Below are positions 1-7,870 of a DNA stretch of 28,100 nucleotides, piece by piece. The notes under the pieces were generated by a model. It did not search any database. It had not been told where the DNA came from and was given only the letters and a program-made list of their open reading frames with translations. The translations under genes and the position numbers were made by a program. Numbering within the stretch: the first letter of the stretch is position 1; each line of letters starts with the position of its first letter. The stretch spans positions 1 through 28,100 of the forward strand of contig URBY01000015.1 in the NCBI GenBank assembly GCA_900546245.1, in the 5' to 3' direction. The stretch comes from an uncultured Mycoplasmatota bacterium. Its GTDB lineage: Bacteria > Bacillota_I > Bacilli_A > RF39 > UBA660.

Positions 1-634
1 TTTCACAAGCAAGATTTAATTTTTCTTCATTTATTTTATTATCGTTAATATATTCATTTACAATATTAGTAAATAAAACATCATAATATGTTGTTAAGGA
101 ATTATATTTAACACCTGCGATTAAATCAACCAATTCATCTACTTTTTTATTAATTTCTTCATCAAAATTAGCATAAAAATAATCATTAAATGATACATGT
201 TTACCATCTATTTCTGTACTATTTAATATGCTTGAAACTTTATTTTGATATGATAACAATTCATTATTTTTTATATCATCTTTTATATAATTTTTATACT
301 TTAATTTAGTATCTACTATATACTTAGATATTTCTTTATCAAATGAACCATCACTATTATTTTTTTTAATATCTTTAATAACAAAATTTTTTTCTGTAGT
401 TTTAGTAAATTCTAGTAATTTCATTTCTTTCGGATCAATTACTGAATAATATTCTGGCACTATACCACTATCTTTTTTCCATACTTTATCATCACTTCTT
501 ACAAATGGTACCACTACATATATTTTATCATCAATTTTTCTTAACATTGAAATCATTGCACAATAATCATCATTTAATCCATATTTTCTTTTTTCTTTAT
601 TTGCAATACCTAAAAACTTATCTACATTAACCAT
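1..634 (-). CDS. Unknown protein downstream of a sigma factor, C-terminus outside window
   Basis: An open frame of 211 codons runs from ATG at 634 off the left edge of the window. The start is preceded by AAGGAGA at good spacing and overlaps the last 8 bp of the sigma-factor gene (the sequence ATGGTTAATG holds both the stop and the new start), so translation is probably coupled. The visible part begins MVNVDKFLGIANKEKRKYGL, is rich in Lys, Asp and Asn, and shows no signal peptide, membrane segment or motif that I recognise. Its position behind an ECF-type sigma gene is where anti-sigma factors often lie, but a typical membrane anchor is not visible in the first 211 residues. Function unknown; that it is a real gene is fairly sure from the RBS and the long open frame. 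Confidence 0.75.
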   Translation of the reverse strand, partial: MVNVDKFLGIANKEKRKYGLNDDYCAMISMLRKIDDKIYVVVPFVRSDDKVWKKDSGIVPEYYSVIDPKEMKLLEFTKTTEKNFVIKDIKKNNSDGSFDKEISKYIVDTKLKYKNYIKDDIKNNELLSYQNKVSSILNSTEIDGKHVSFNDYFYANFDEEINKKVDELVDLIAGVKYNSLTTYYDVLFTNIVNEYINDNKINEEKLNLACE

Positions 635-1100
635 TATATCTCTCCTTTATCTTATTTCTTACATTATATAAGTAATATTTTATATTGTATTCAGTAATTT
701 CTAATTTATTACTTATATCCTTTATTGAAAGGTCTTTTAAATAATATAATTTAAATATTTTTATTTCATTTTCACTAAGTCCTATTTTATCTATATCATC
801 AATTATTTCTCTATATATAATCTTATCAATAGTAATATCTTCATACCCTAATTCATATGACATATCATAGTTAACATTATTTTTTTCTTTAACATATTTT
901 TTTGCTCTGGTGCACCAAATATTATAAGCAATTTTCCATATTAAATTTTCTAATTTTTCAACACTTATATCTTTATTAAAATACTCGAATATTGATAAAA
1001 AAACACTATTTGTTAAATCTTCTGCATCTTCTCTATTATTTGTTTTTTTAATAGACCAATTATATATTTTATCGAAATATTCATCATATACCTTATCCAT
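627..1100 (-). CDS. ECF-like RNA polymerase sigma factor
   Basis: A 157-residue protein with the two-domain layout of extracytoplasmic-function sigma factors. An N-terminal region-2-like helix bundle (about residues 5-75) contains a stretch like region 2.2 (NNREDAEDLTNSVFLSIFEY), and a C-terminal region 4 helix-turn-helix lies at about 105-155 (LSENEIKIFKLYYLKDLSIK and the following recognition helix). It would direct RNA polymerase to a small regulon. ATG 1100 has a GAAAGGAG ribosome site. The downstream gene overlaps by 8 bp and is probably co-translated. A Nudix gene lies 45 bp upstream on the same strand. The target promoters and signal are not visible here. Region 4 is clear; region 2 is divergent. 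Confidence 0.82.
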   Translation of the reverse strand: MDKVYDEYFDKIYNWSIKKTNNREDAEDLTNSVFLSIFEYFNKDISVEKLENLIWKIAYNIWCTRAKKYVKEKNNVNYDMSYELGYEDITIDKIIYREIIDDIDKIGLSENEIKIFKLYYLKDLSIKDISNKLEITEYNIKYYLYNVRNKIKERYNG

Positions 1101-1145
1101 TATTTAACTCCTTTCACTTATATAGTATAAATTAAAGTTAAATGG

Positions 1146-1613
1146 TTAGTAATTTTTTTGTTTTTCTATAATATGTTTGATATTTCCAGAATCTTTTATA
1201 AGTTCATATGTTGAATCAGGTAATAACTTATAATTTTGTAAATCATTTATATTAATCCAATAAAACATTTGGCCTTTATTATCTTTACAAACAAATTTTT
1301 CTTGAGTAATATCTTCATTATATATAGATTTATAACAAAAACAATATTGCATAATTTTTTGATTATTTTTTTCTAAAAAATTTTCTTGAATAGAACAAAG
1401 TTCAAATTCTAAATTAAATCCTGTTTCTTCCTTTACCTCTCTTTTTACCGCATTTAAACTATCTTCATAAATTTCTATTCTTCCACCTGGAAGCATAAAA
1501 TAATCTCTATCAACTATTTTAAATAATAAAACTTTTGTTTTATCTTTACTATATATAATTGCTGATACTCTTGCATTAAATCTTATATTATCTATTTCAA
1601 AATCTAAATTCAT
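1146..1613 (-). CDS. Nudix hydrolase
   Basis: A 155-residue Nudix-fold pyrophosphohydrolase. The Nudix box is complete: Gly44, Glu50, Arg58-Glu59, Glu62-Glu63 and Gly65-Phe66 match GX5EX7REUXEEXGU, and the glutamates would bind the catalytic Mg2+. Family members hydrolyse nucleoside diphosphates linked to another moiety; the substrate cannot be read from the sequence. ATG 1613 follows AAAGGAG. The gene is divergent from the ger operon and lies just upstream of the sigma factor on the same strand, with no clear terminator between, so a common transcript is possible. Confidence 0.9.
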   Translation of the reverse strand: MNLDFEIDNIRFNARVSAIIYSKDKTKVLLFKIVDRDYFMLPGGRIEIYEDSLNAVKREVKEETGFNLEFELCSIQENFLEKNNQKIMQYCFCYKSIYNEDITQEKFVCKDNKGQMFYWININDLQNYKLLPDSTYELIKDSGNIKHIIEKQKNY

Positions 1614-1688
1614 ATTTTATTCTCCTTTAAATTATTATACTATATTTTTCATATTTTTGGTTAAACTAACTAAAAAAGGAGTTTTTTT

Positions 1689-3083
1689 ATGAATATAGAA
1701 GATTTAAAAAAATTTAAAAAATATAATCCTGATTTAAAAATAAGAGAATTAAAAAATGGTAATATTACCGTTTACATTATATATTTTGAAACATTATGTA
1801 AAAGTAATACCATTAATGATTTTATTTTAAGACCTATTTATGATGATAAGATAAAGTCATTAGATGATATAAAAAATAAGTTACCTTCTGGTAATTTATT
1901 AGAAATAAATGACGAAAATACATTATATGATAATCTTTATTCAGGATTTACAATTATTTCAATAGATAATAAGTTTATTTCTTTTGAAACAAAGGAATCA
2001 CTTGATAGCGGTATAGTTGCCGCGACTAATGAAAAAGTAATTAAAGGTCCAAAAGATGCATTTACAGAAAACTATCAAAGTAATGTAGGCCTTATTAGAA
2101 AAAGAATTCGCTCTAAAAATTTAAAAGTTAATGAATACACAATTGGTACTAGTAGTAAAACAAAAGTTGCTTTATTTTATTTAGATGACATTGTAAATAA
2201 AGACTTAGTTAATAAAATTGAAAAAAAACTAAAAACTATGAGTTTAGATTATGTTGCAAACAGCAATTATATTATTGATGCGATGAGTAAGAAAAATAAT
2301 ATTATGCCTACGAATATAATGACAGAAAGGCCTGATTTAACTAGTTTTCTTCTTATGGAAGGAAGAATTGCAATTATGGTTGAGAATTCACCTCAAGTAA
2401 TCATTATACCAATGTTTTTTTCTGATACGATTCATACTATTGATGATTATTATCAGAATTCAAAAAATGTATCTGTTACCAGAATAATTAGGGTTATTGC
2501 ATTTATAATATCCGTAACAATACCTGGAATGTATCTTGCACTTACCACATTTAATCAAGAAGCACTGCCTACTAGTTTATTAATTAATTTTTCTATTCAA
2601 AGACAAGGAGTTCCTTTTCCAAGCATTGTTGAAGCACTAGTTATGTTTCTTATATTTGAAATATTAAAAGAATCTGATACAAGAATACCTTTTGTAGTTG
2701 GTACATCAATGTCAATAGTCGGTGCATTAGTTTTAGGACAAGCCGCTGTTGATGCAGGTCTAATATCACCTATTATGATTATAATAATTGCAGTCTCATC
2801 AGTAACATCTTTCTTATTTAATGATAATGATCTTGTTAACGCTATTAGAGTTTGGAAACTAATATTCATTCTTTTATCTGCCTTTGCAGGACTTTATGGA
2901 TTCTTTATCGCACTTTTATTATTCCTTGTAAAAATATCAAGTATGGATTCATATGGATTTGATTATGTAACTGTAGATGGTATTTTAAAATCTAATATAC
3001 AAAAAAATGGTATTATTTTAACTAAAAAATTTAAACTAAATAAAAGAAATTCTGTTTTAACTAAAAATACTGAAAGGAGATAA
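1689..3083 (+). CDS. gerA: Spore germination receptor subunit A (GerA family)
   Basis: A 464-residue subunit of a GerA-type germinant receptor, which sits in the inner spore membrane and responds to nutrients. The layout is typical: a soluble N-terminal half (about 1-245), with the conserved segment SKTKVALFYLDDIVNKDLV and a following region like MTERPDLTSFLLMEGRIAI, and then a C-terminal membrane half (about 255-430) with hydrophobic helices and the family stretch QRQGVPFPSIVEALVM. The length is slightly short for the family. ATG 1689 follows AAAAAAGGAG. It is the first gene of an A-C-B operon; gerC begins 3 bp after its stop. I could not find a convincing sigma-G promoter in the gap from 1614. 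The symbol is used at family level; the germinant is unknown. Confidence 0.95.
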   Translation: MNIEDLKKFKKYNPDLKIRELKNGNITVYIIYFETLCKSNTINDFILRPIYDDKIKSLDDIKNKLPSGNLLEINDENTLYDNLYSGFTIISIDNKFISFETKESLDSGIVAATNEKVIKGPKDAFTENYQSNVGLIRKRIRSKNLKVNEYTIGTSSKTKVALFYLDDIVNKDLVNKIEKKLKTMSLDYVANSNYIIDAMSKKNNIMPTNIMTERPDLTSFLLMEGRIAIMVENSPQVIIIPMFFSDTIHTIDDYYQNSKNVSVTRIIRVIAFIISVTIPGMYLALTTFNQEALPTSLLINFSIQRQGVPFPSIVEALVMFLIFEILKESDTRIPFVVGTSMSIVGALVLGQAAVDAGLISPIMIIIIAVSSVTSFLFNDNDLVNAIRVWKLIFILLSAFAGLYGFFIALLLFLVKISSMDSYGFDYVTVDGILKSNIQKNGIILTKKFKLNKRNSVLTKNTERR

Positions 3084-3086
3084 TTT

Positions 3087-4250
3087 ATGAAAAAATTTGT
3101 ATTAATTATAATAACTTTATTTATTTTATTAATATCTTCTGGATGTTATAACTATAAAGAAATAAATGATATGGCAATAGTAAGTTCAATAGGAATTGAT
3201 AAAGATAATAAAAATGATAAATATATTGTAAGTGCTCAAATAATGAATTCAAAGGAAAGTGAAGATAGTGAAGATAGTCAAATTACTGTATATACAAAGG
3301 AAGGAGATACAGTACATGAAGCACTTAGAAATATAACTTTAAAATCTCCTAGAAAATTATATGGTAATCATTTAAGCAAAATCGTTTTATCTGAAGATGT
3401 TGCAAAAGAAGGTATTGATAATATACTTGATACATTTAATAGAGTAACCGAAGTTAGAAATGAATTTATTATAACAATTGTAAAAGAAGATAAAGCAAGT
3501 GATGTATTAAAAGTTTTAACAACAACAGAATCGATACCTGCAGAATATGTTAAACTTAGTTTAAAAATTGCAGATAAAACAAGTGGTCTTACATACGCAA
3601 CTAAACTAGATGAATTCATATCACTATATCTAAAAAAAGGTATTGATCCTGTTGTCCCAGTACTTAAAATTGACAAAAAAGAAAAAAAAGGTACTACTAT
3701 AAATAATATAACAACTACAAATCCTATTTCAAAAATAGTAATTGAAGATTTAGCAGTAACAAATAAAGGAAAACTTGAGACTTATTTAAAAAATGAAGAA
3801 GTAATTGGTTATAATTTTTTAAGGAACCAAATTCAAAAAATGATTATACCAGTTAAATGTGATGATGAAAATAATTATGCTTCTATTTTGATTTTAAAAA
3901 ATAAAACTAAAAGTAATGCTGCAAAAAAAGATAATAAATACATTATTAATTTTAATATTAATTCTGAAGCAATTATAACAGAATACAATTGTAAAAAAGA
4001 TTTAACTGATGAAAAGGTAATAAAGGAATTAGAAAAAGATACTGAAAAAAAGATTAAGAGATATATAAAAAAATCTTTGAATAAACAAAAAGAAACAAAA
4101 GGAAAATTTTTAGGACTTGAAAGAATAATATATCTAGATTATCCAAAATATAAAAATGAAGATTATAGTGTTAAATATAATGTAAACGTTAATTTAGTAC
4201 GAAAAGGAGAAATAAGAAATTCAGTAAAAGGAGAAAATAATTATGAATAA
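3087..4250 (+). CDS. gerC: Spore germination receptor lipoprotein (Ger(x)C family)
   Basis: A 387-residue lipoprotein subunit of the Ger receptor. A signal peptide ends in ISSGC with the lipid-acceptor Cys at residue 20. The segment after it (YNYKEINDMAIVSSIGID) is the family signature that usually reads WDRREI..LAIV..IGID. The rest is the Ger(x)C soluble domain facing away from the membrane, with a Lys-rich C-terminal part. The start follows GAAAGGAG. It overlaps gerB by 8 bp, so the two are probably translationally coupled. The lipobox has Ser at -3 instead of Leu, a mild deviation. In known receptors A, B and C assemble into one complex. Confidence 0.94.
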   Translation: MKKFVLIIITLFILLISSGCYNYKEINDMAIVSSIGIDKDNKNDKYIVSAQIMNSKESEDSEDSQITVYTKEGDTVHEALRNITLKSPRKLYGNHLSKIVLSEDVAKEGIDNILDTFNRVTEVRNEFIITIVKEDKASDVLKVLTTTESIPAEYVKLSLKIADKTSGLTYATKLDEFISLYLKKGIDPVVPVLKIDKKEKKGTTINNITTTNPISKIVIEDLAVTNKGKLETYLKNEEVIGYNFLRNQIQKMIIPVKCDDENNYASILILKNKTKSNAAKKDNKYIINFNINSEAIITEYNCKKDLTDEKVIKELEKDTEKKIKRYIKKSLNKQKETKGKFLGLERIIYLDYPKYKNEDYSVKYNVNVNLVRKGEIRNSVKGENNYE

Positions 4251-5334
4251 AAAAATAGGACACAAAGGTTTTGCAAGTCTACTCTTTTTCTTATCACAAG
4301 AAATCTTTTTAGGAGTTGGACTTACAAGGATTCTAAGTATTAGTGAACAAAATTCATGGATATCTATTTTAATTGCATTTGTAATTGGTTTTATTTTTTT
4401 AAATATGATTATGTATGTTATGAATTATAAAAAAGATTTAAATGTATTTGAAAAAATTGACATTTTATTTGGTAAATTTAGTAAAATAATTAATTTTATT
4501 TTATTTTCTTTGGTAACCTTATATTTTATGTTTTCGTTATGGAATTTATCTATTTATATACAAAATAAATTCTTAGATCAAACTCCCAAATTTTTAATTA
4601 TGTTTTTATTCTTAATACCTGTAATTTATATTGTTAACAAAGATATTAAAACTATTTCAAAAGTGTCACTAATATGTTTTATTTTATCAATTGTAGAGTT
4701 TTTAGCCTCTGTTTTTGGCCTTGTTAATTATCTTGATTTTAATAATTTTAAACCTTTATTTACAAATAGTTTTAATGAAATAATATCTAGTTCATTTATA
4801 ATTATAGCTTATTTTATTACTCCTTTTTCTCTCATCTTAATTGTCCCAAAAAATACTATTGATGAACCTAAGAAATTAAATAAAAGTTTTATATATTTTT
4901 ACATTATTGGATTTTTAGAATTTCTTTTAATTACAATTTTTATAATAAGTATATTTGGTATTGACTATGCAAAATTATTTTATTACCCTGAATTTTCTCT
5001 TTTGAAAAAAATTAGTTATTTTGACTTTATTGAACATGTTGAAAATTTATTATCTTCTCAGTGGTTATTTTCTTTATATATTGGCTCAGTTATGAATCTT
5101 TATTTTATAAAAAATTATTTAAAATATTTAAATATTAAGAAATTAAAAACAAAAAAAATAATTTATTATATTATTATATTTGTTTCATTATTTATATCTC
5201 CAAGATTATTTATGAATACTACAATAGAGTATCATGTAGTAAAGGAATATTTTATTTATTTATATAGTATTCCTATTTTTGTACTTTTAATTATTGCAAT
5301 AATTTTAATAAGAAAAAAGAAAAGAGCTAATTAA
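4243..5334 (+). CDS. gerB: Spore germination receptor permease-like subunit (GerB family)
   Basis: A 363-residue integral membrane protein of the amino-acid-permease-like GerAB/GerB family. It has about ten hydrophobic segments and starts with the family pattern GFASLLFFLSQEIFLGVGLT. In known receptors this subunit binds or channels the germinant. ATG 4243 has AAAAGGAG in front of it, inside the end of gerC (8 bp overlap). The stop codon lies in the loop of a terminator hairpin, so this is the last gene of the operon. Length and topology are normal for the family. Confidence 0.93.
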   Translation: MNKKIGHKGFASLLFFLSQEIFLGVGLTRILSISEQNSWISILIAFVIGFIFLNMIMYVMNYKKDLNVFEKIDILFGKFSKIINFILFSLVTLYFMFSLWNLSIYIQNKFLDQTPKFLIMFLFLIPVIYIVNKDIKTISKVSLICFILSIVEFLASVFGLVNYLDFNNFKPLFTNSFNEIISSSFIIIAYFITPFSLILIVPKNTIDEPKKLNKSFIYFYIIGFLEFLLITIFIISIFGIDYAKLFYYPEFSLLKKISYFDFIEHVENLLSSQWLFSLYIGSVMNLYFIKNYLKYLNIKKLKTKKIIYYIIIFVSLFISPRLFMNTTIEYHVVKEYFIYLYSIPIFVLLIIAIILIRKKKRAN

Positions 5335-5342
5335 AGCTCTTT
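5321..5342. terminator. Bidirectional terminator between gerB and the J-domain gene
   Basis: The inverted repeat AAAGAGCT / AGCTCTTT encloses a 6-nt loop. The gerB stop lies at the loop and the stop of the converging minus-strand gene lies in the right arm. The flanks are T-rich on the plus side and TTTTTTCTTATT-like on the minus side, so it can serve both directions. Confidence 0.7.
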
Positions 5343-6045
5343 ATTTCATTAAAATTTTTATAAATATTTTATCTTCAATATTGCATATTAATGCGAATAT
5401 GTTTACTGAATATGTTATAAATGCAGTTTTTAATAGTTCTATTATTAAAGCTATCAAAAAAATCAAGAAAAAACCTTCAACATTCGCAGGTATAAAAGGA
5501 ATAAGATCTGGATATTCTGAATTTTTTAATGCAAATAATGCAACTATTGAAATAAGAGAAAGTATTCCTGAAAAATAATCGATTATTCCCGAAAATGTAC
5601 TTAATAAAAATACTAGTACAAACGTTATTGATTTTACTATGCAAAAAAAGAAAAAATTAATAATAACTAGTAAAACCTTTAAAATTTTTAACCAAACTTT
5701 ATCTATACCATTACTTATATAATTAATAAAAAATTGCCATTTTGTAACGTAGTTTTCAGAATAATTTTCTTTATATTCTTCTGTTTTAGCAGTATATGTT
5801 TCATATTTTTCTTTTGAAAATTGTTTAGAATATTTTATATCATTTAATAATTTATCATATTCTTTTCTTTTTTCATCATCTAAGAGTACTTCTTTTGCTT
5901 CATTTAAACTTCTTATAATTTTATTTGAATCTTCACTTTTGTTTACATCCGGATGATATTTTTTTACCATCTCTCTATATGCAGTTTTTATTTCTTGTTT
6001 TGTGGAATCCATACTAATTCCAAGTAATTCATAAAAATCAATCAT
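5341..6045 (-). CDS. J-domain protein with C-terminal membrane segments
   Basis: A 234-residue protein with an N-terminal J domain (about 1-70) carrying the essential HPD motif at residues 31-33; J domains stimulate the ATPase of DnaK-type Hsp70. There is no Gly/Phe region, zinc-finger or substrate-binding domain of a true DnaJ. Instead a charged linker (70-100) leads to three or four hydrophobic segments (about 115-225), so it is probably a membrane-anchored Hsp70 recruiter. It follows the glycosylase gene by 21 bp on the same strand and probably shares its transcript. The ribosome site (AGTAGG) is weak. Its client or site of action is unknown. Confidence 0.85.
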   Translation of the reverse strand: MIDFYELLGISMDSTKQEIKTAYREMVKKYHPDVNKSEDSNKIIRSLNEAKEVLLDDEKRKEYDKLLNDIKYSKQFSKEKYETYTAKTEEYKENYSENYVTKWQFFINYISNGIDKVWLKILKVLLVIINFFFFCIVKSITFVLVFLLSTFSGIIDYFSGILSLISIVALFALKNSEYPDLIPFIPANVEGFFLIFLIALIIELLKTAFITYSVNIFALICNIEDKIFIKILMK

Positions 6046-6066
6046 AACTAACCTACTTTCAAAAAA

Positions 6067-6906
6067 CTAATTATTTAATTCTTTATTTCTTTTGTAATGA
6101 AACATATATTGAATAACAAGTCCTGAATATTTACCAAACTTTTCTTCTATAAATTTTCTAATATTATTAACTCCCTCAATATTATATTTTTCTTTCATAA
6201 ATTTTTTTACCCATGTATCTATTGGAAATACATCAAGTCTACAGTATGAAAAAAGTAAAATACATGATGCAACTTTTTCCCCTATTCCTTTATTACTCAT
6301 TAAATAGTCTAATGCATCTACCGAATTCATATCATTTATCTTTTTTAAATCAAATTCTTTATTATTTACTTTCTGAACAAATTCATATAAATACTTATCT
6401 CTAAATCCAGTTTTTAAATTTCTATAATCTTCTATAGAAACATTTTTAAGTTTTTCTTCATTTGGAAATAAGTAATATTCTTTTTCATTAAAAATAATTT
6501 TTTCTCCATATTTTTCTGATATTAAATTTAGTGAATTTCTAATTTGAGGAACACCATTATTTGCGGATAATATATAACTTATAGCGCATTCAAAATTTGA
6601 TTGATTTATTATTTTATATCCAGCGCAACTTTTAACTATATTCTCCAAGGTATTATCACTTTTTAATATTTCTTTATCCATTTCATCGTAACTTCTATTT
6701 AAATCAAAATAATTTCTAATAACATTTTCTAAATTTTCCTCTTTATTTGATATTACAACTAAATCGTTTTTATCTTTTTTTATATTTATTACTCTATCAC
6801 TTAAAATAATTGTATATGAGTTATCTAATTCTTTTTCATATCTAAAAATTTGACCACATGTAACTGTTCCATCTAAATCAATACATATATCTTTTATCCT
6901 TAACAT
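6067..6906 (-). CDS. 8-oxoguanine DNA glycosylase / AP lyase (OGG1 family)
   Basis: A 279-residue base-excision-repair enzyme that removes oxidised guanine and nicks the strand by a lyase step. The N-terminal OGG domain has the CGQIFRYEKE segment typical of the family. The helix-hairpin-helix region (about 199-216) contains GIGEKVASC with the presumed catalytic Lys211. The catalytic Asp is Asp230 in DVFPIDTW. These match the Lys/Asp pair of OGG1 proteins. The start follows AAGGCGGG. It is the first gene of a probable two-gene unit with the J-domain gene. Repair of oxidised DNA suits a spore former, but the sequence shows no forespore promoter here. Confidence 0.9.
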   Translation of the reverse strand: MLRIKDICIDLDGTVTCGQIFRYEKELDNSYTIILSDRVINIKKDKNDLVVISNKEENLENVIRNYFDLNRSYDEMDKEILKSDNTLENIVKSCAGYKIINQSNFECAISYILSANNGVPQIRNSLNLISEKYGEKIIFNEKEYYLFPNEEKLKNVSIEDYRNLKTGFRDKYLYEFVQKVNNKEFDLKKINDMNSVDALDYLMSNKGIGEKVASCILLFSYCRLDVFPIDTWVKKFMKEKYNIEGVNNIRKFIEEKFGKYSGLVIQYMFHYKRNKELNN

Positions 6907-6942
6907 ATTCCCGCCTTCTTTATACTAATTTTATCATATTTA

Positions 6943-6971
6943 GTATATTTTTTACATAGTTAACCATAATA
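6943..6971 (+). promoter_or_regulatory. Putative sigma-G/sigma-F (forespore) promoter
   Basis: GTATA at 6943-6947 and CATAATA at 6965-6971, separated by 17 bp, match the B. subtilis sigma-G/sigma-F patterns (GHATR and CATNHTA) at every defined position. It reads into the Cys-rich gene at 6996. A near-identical element precedes spoVAC on the other strand (20566-20594). Confidence 0.68.
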
Positions 6972-6995
6972 AAACTGTAAAAGGAGAAAAGAAAT

Positions 6996-7250
6996 ATGAC
7001 ATGTAAAAATAATAACAATAAAAAGAAAATAGTTTGTAAGAAATGTGAATGTAAATATGATGAAAATGATAACATTGTAGTTACATGCATAGAATGCGAA
7101 GATGGAGGAAATAAAACAATTACTTGTTCTTCTTGTGATTGTACTGACAATGATAATGGAAATACAGAAATATGTTTAAAAGGATGTAATTGTGAAAATA
7201 ATAATACTGTTTACATTAGTTGTACAGAATATACTGAAGATTTAGATTAA
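6996..7250 (+). CDS. Small Cys-rich tandem-repeat protein, possible forespore product
   Basis: An 84-residue acidic protein with 13 cysteines and no signal peptide or membrane segment. The cysteines fall in imperfect repeats of about 13-17 residues of the form (I/V)xCxxCxC followed by an Asp/Asn/Glu-rich turn: units begin near residues 13, 30, 43 and 59 (IVCKKCEC, VTCIEC, ITCSSCDC, ICLKGCNC), with a final ISC at 76. The pattern suggests metal binding (metallothionein-like or stacked zinc knuckles) or disulfide cross-linking; neither is proven. I do not recognise the family. ATG 6996 follows AAAAGGAG. A GTATA-N17-CATAATA promoter lies just upstream and a hairpin terminator follows, so it is a single-gene unit. 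The Cys spacing and RBS favour this strand over the open frame opposite. Confidence 0.82.
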   Translation: MTCKNNNNKKKIVCKKCECKYDENDNIVVTCIECEDGGNKTITCSSCDCTDNDNGNTEICLKGCNCENNNTVYISCTEYTEDLD

Positions 7251-7264
7251 TTTTAAATCTTTTT
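7237..7264 (+). terminator. Terminator after the Cys-rich gene
   Basis: An 8-bp inverted repeat AAGATTTA / TAAATCTT (7237-7244 and 7254-7261) is followed by a T-rich stretch. The left arm lies in the last codons of the gene. The stem is AT-rich, so strength is uncertain. Confidence 0.5.
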
Positions 7265-7319
7265 CTTTACAATAATAATTATTATCTGTAAAATTAATAT
7301 AGTAAAAGGAGTGTAAAAG

Positions 7320-7838
7320 ATGGAATTAGCATTATTATGTGCGAAAATATTTTTAGGTAGGTTAGTCGATGTATCACTTTCTACTATGCAAACAATGTAT
7401 CTTGTTAAAGGAAAAAGAAGTTTAGCTACTATAATAGGTTTTATTGATGTACTTATTTGGTTTATGGTTGTTAAAGAAGCATTAAATACTGATATACAAA
7501 GTTTCTGGATAGCACTTGCATATGCAGGTGGATATGCGGTTGGTACATATGTTGGTAGTGGTATTTCTAAAAGAGTTATAAGAGGTACAGTAAGTGTTCA
7601 AGTAATAACTAAAAATGAAAAAAACAAAGTACTATCTGAATTAAAACATTCAAATTATGCCGCATCAGTAGTTGAATGTAAAGGTTTACATAGAGAAGAT
7701 ACTAATTATATGATTTATGCACAAATAGATAATAGAAAATTAAAAGATTTTAAAAATATGATAACTGCATTAGATGAAAATGCATTTATAACTGTTACTG
7801 AAAATAAAGAAATTTTAAATGGATATTTTGGTAAATAA
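7320..7838 (+). CDS. UPF0316 membrane protein (DUF5698 + DUF2179)
   Basis: A 172-residue protein of the UPF0316 (YebE-type) family. Three hydrophobic segments cover about residues 1-90 (DUF5698), including the family stretch GRLVDVSLSTMQTMYLVKGK. A cytoplasmic DUF2179 domain (about 95-170) follows, with the VSVQVIT strand and a repeat-like alpha/beta layout. The role of the family is unknown. ATG 7320 follows AAAAGGAG. It is transcribed alone, between the upstream hairpin at 7237 and a shared terminator at its end. Length is normal for the family. Confidence 0.9.
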   Translation: MELALLCAKIFLGRLVDVSLSTMQTMYLVKGKRSLATIIGFIDVLIWFMVVKEALNTDIQSFWIALAYAGGYAVGTYVGSGISKRVIRGTVSVQVITKNEKNKVLSELKHSNYAASVVECKGLHREDTNYMIYAQIDNRKLKDFKNMITALDENAFITVTENKEILNGYFGK

Positions 7839-7870
7839 AAAATTACTTTGTAAATTGAAGTAATTTTTTT
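7837..7870. terminator. Bidirectional terminator between UPF0316 and ZIP genes
   Basis: A 12-bp stem AAAAAATTACTT / AAGTAATTTTTT (7837-7848 and 7858-7869) with a 9-nt loop lies between two converging genes and touches both stop codons. The arms provide the T-run in each direction. Confidence 0.8.

Noticed and set aside
1614..1688. Forespore promoter for the ger operon
   Set aside because: CATATTT occurs as a possible -10, but no GHATR lies 17-18 bp upstream.
2597..2869. Minus-strand open frame within gerA
   Set aside because: It lies wholly inside the conserved membrane half of GerA and has no features of its own.
6920..7150. Open frame on the minus strand opposite the Cys-rich gene
   Set aside because: The plus strand has a good RBS, a promoter, a terminator and ordered Cys repeats; the minus frame is Ser/His/Phe-rich and has no ribosome site.
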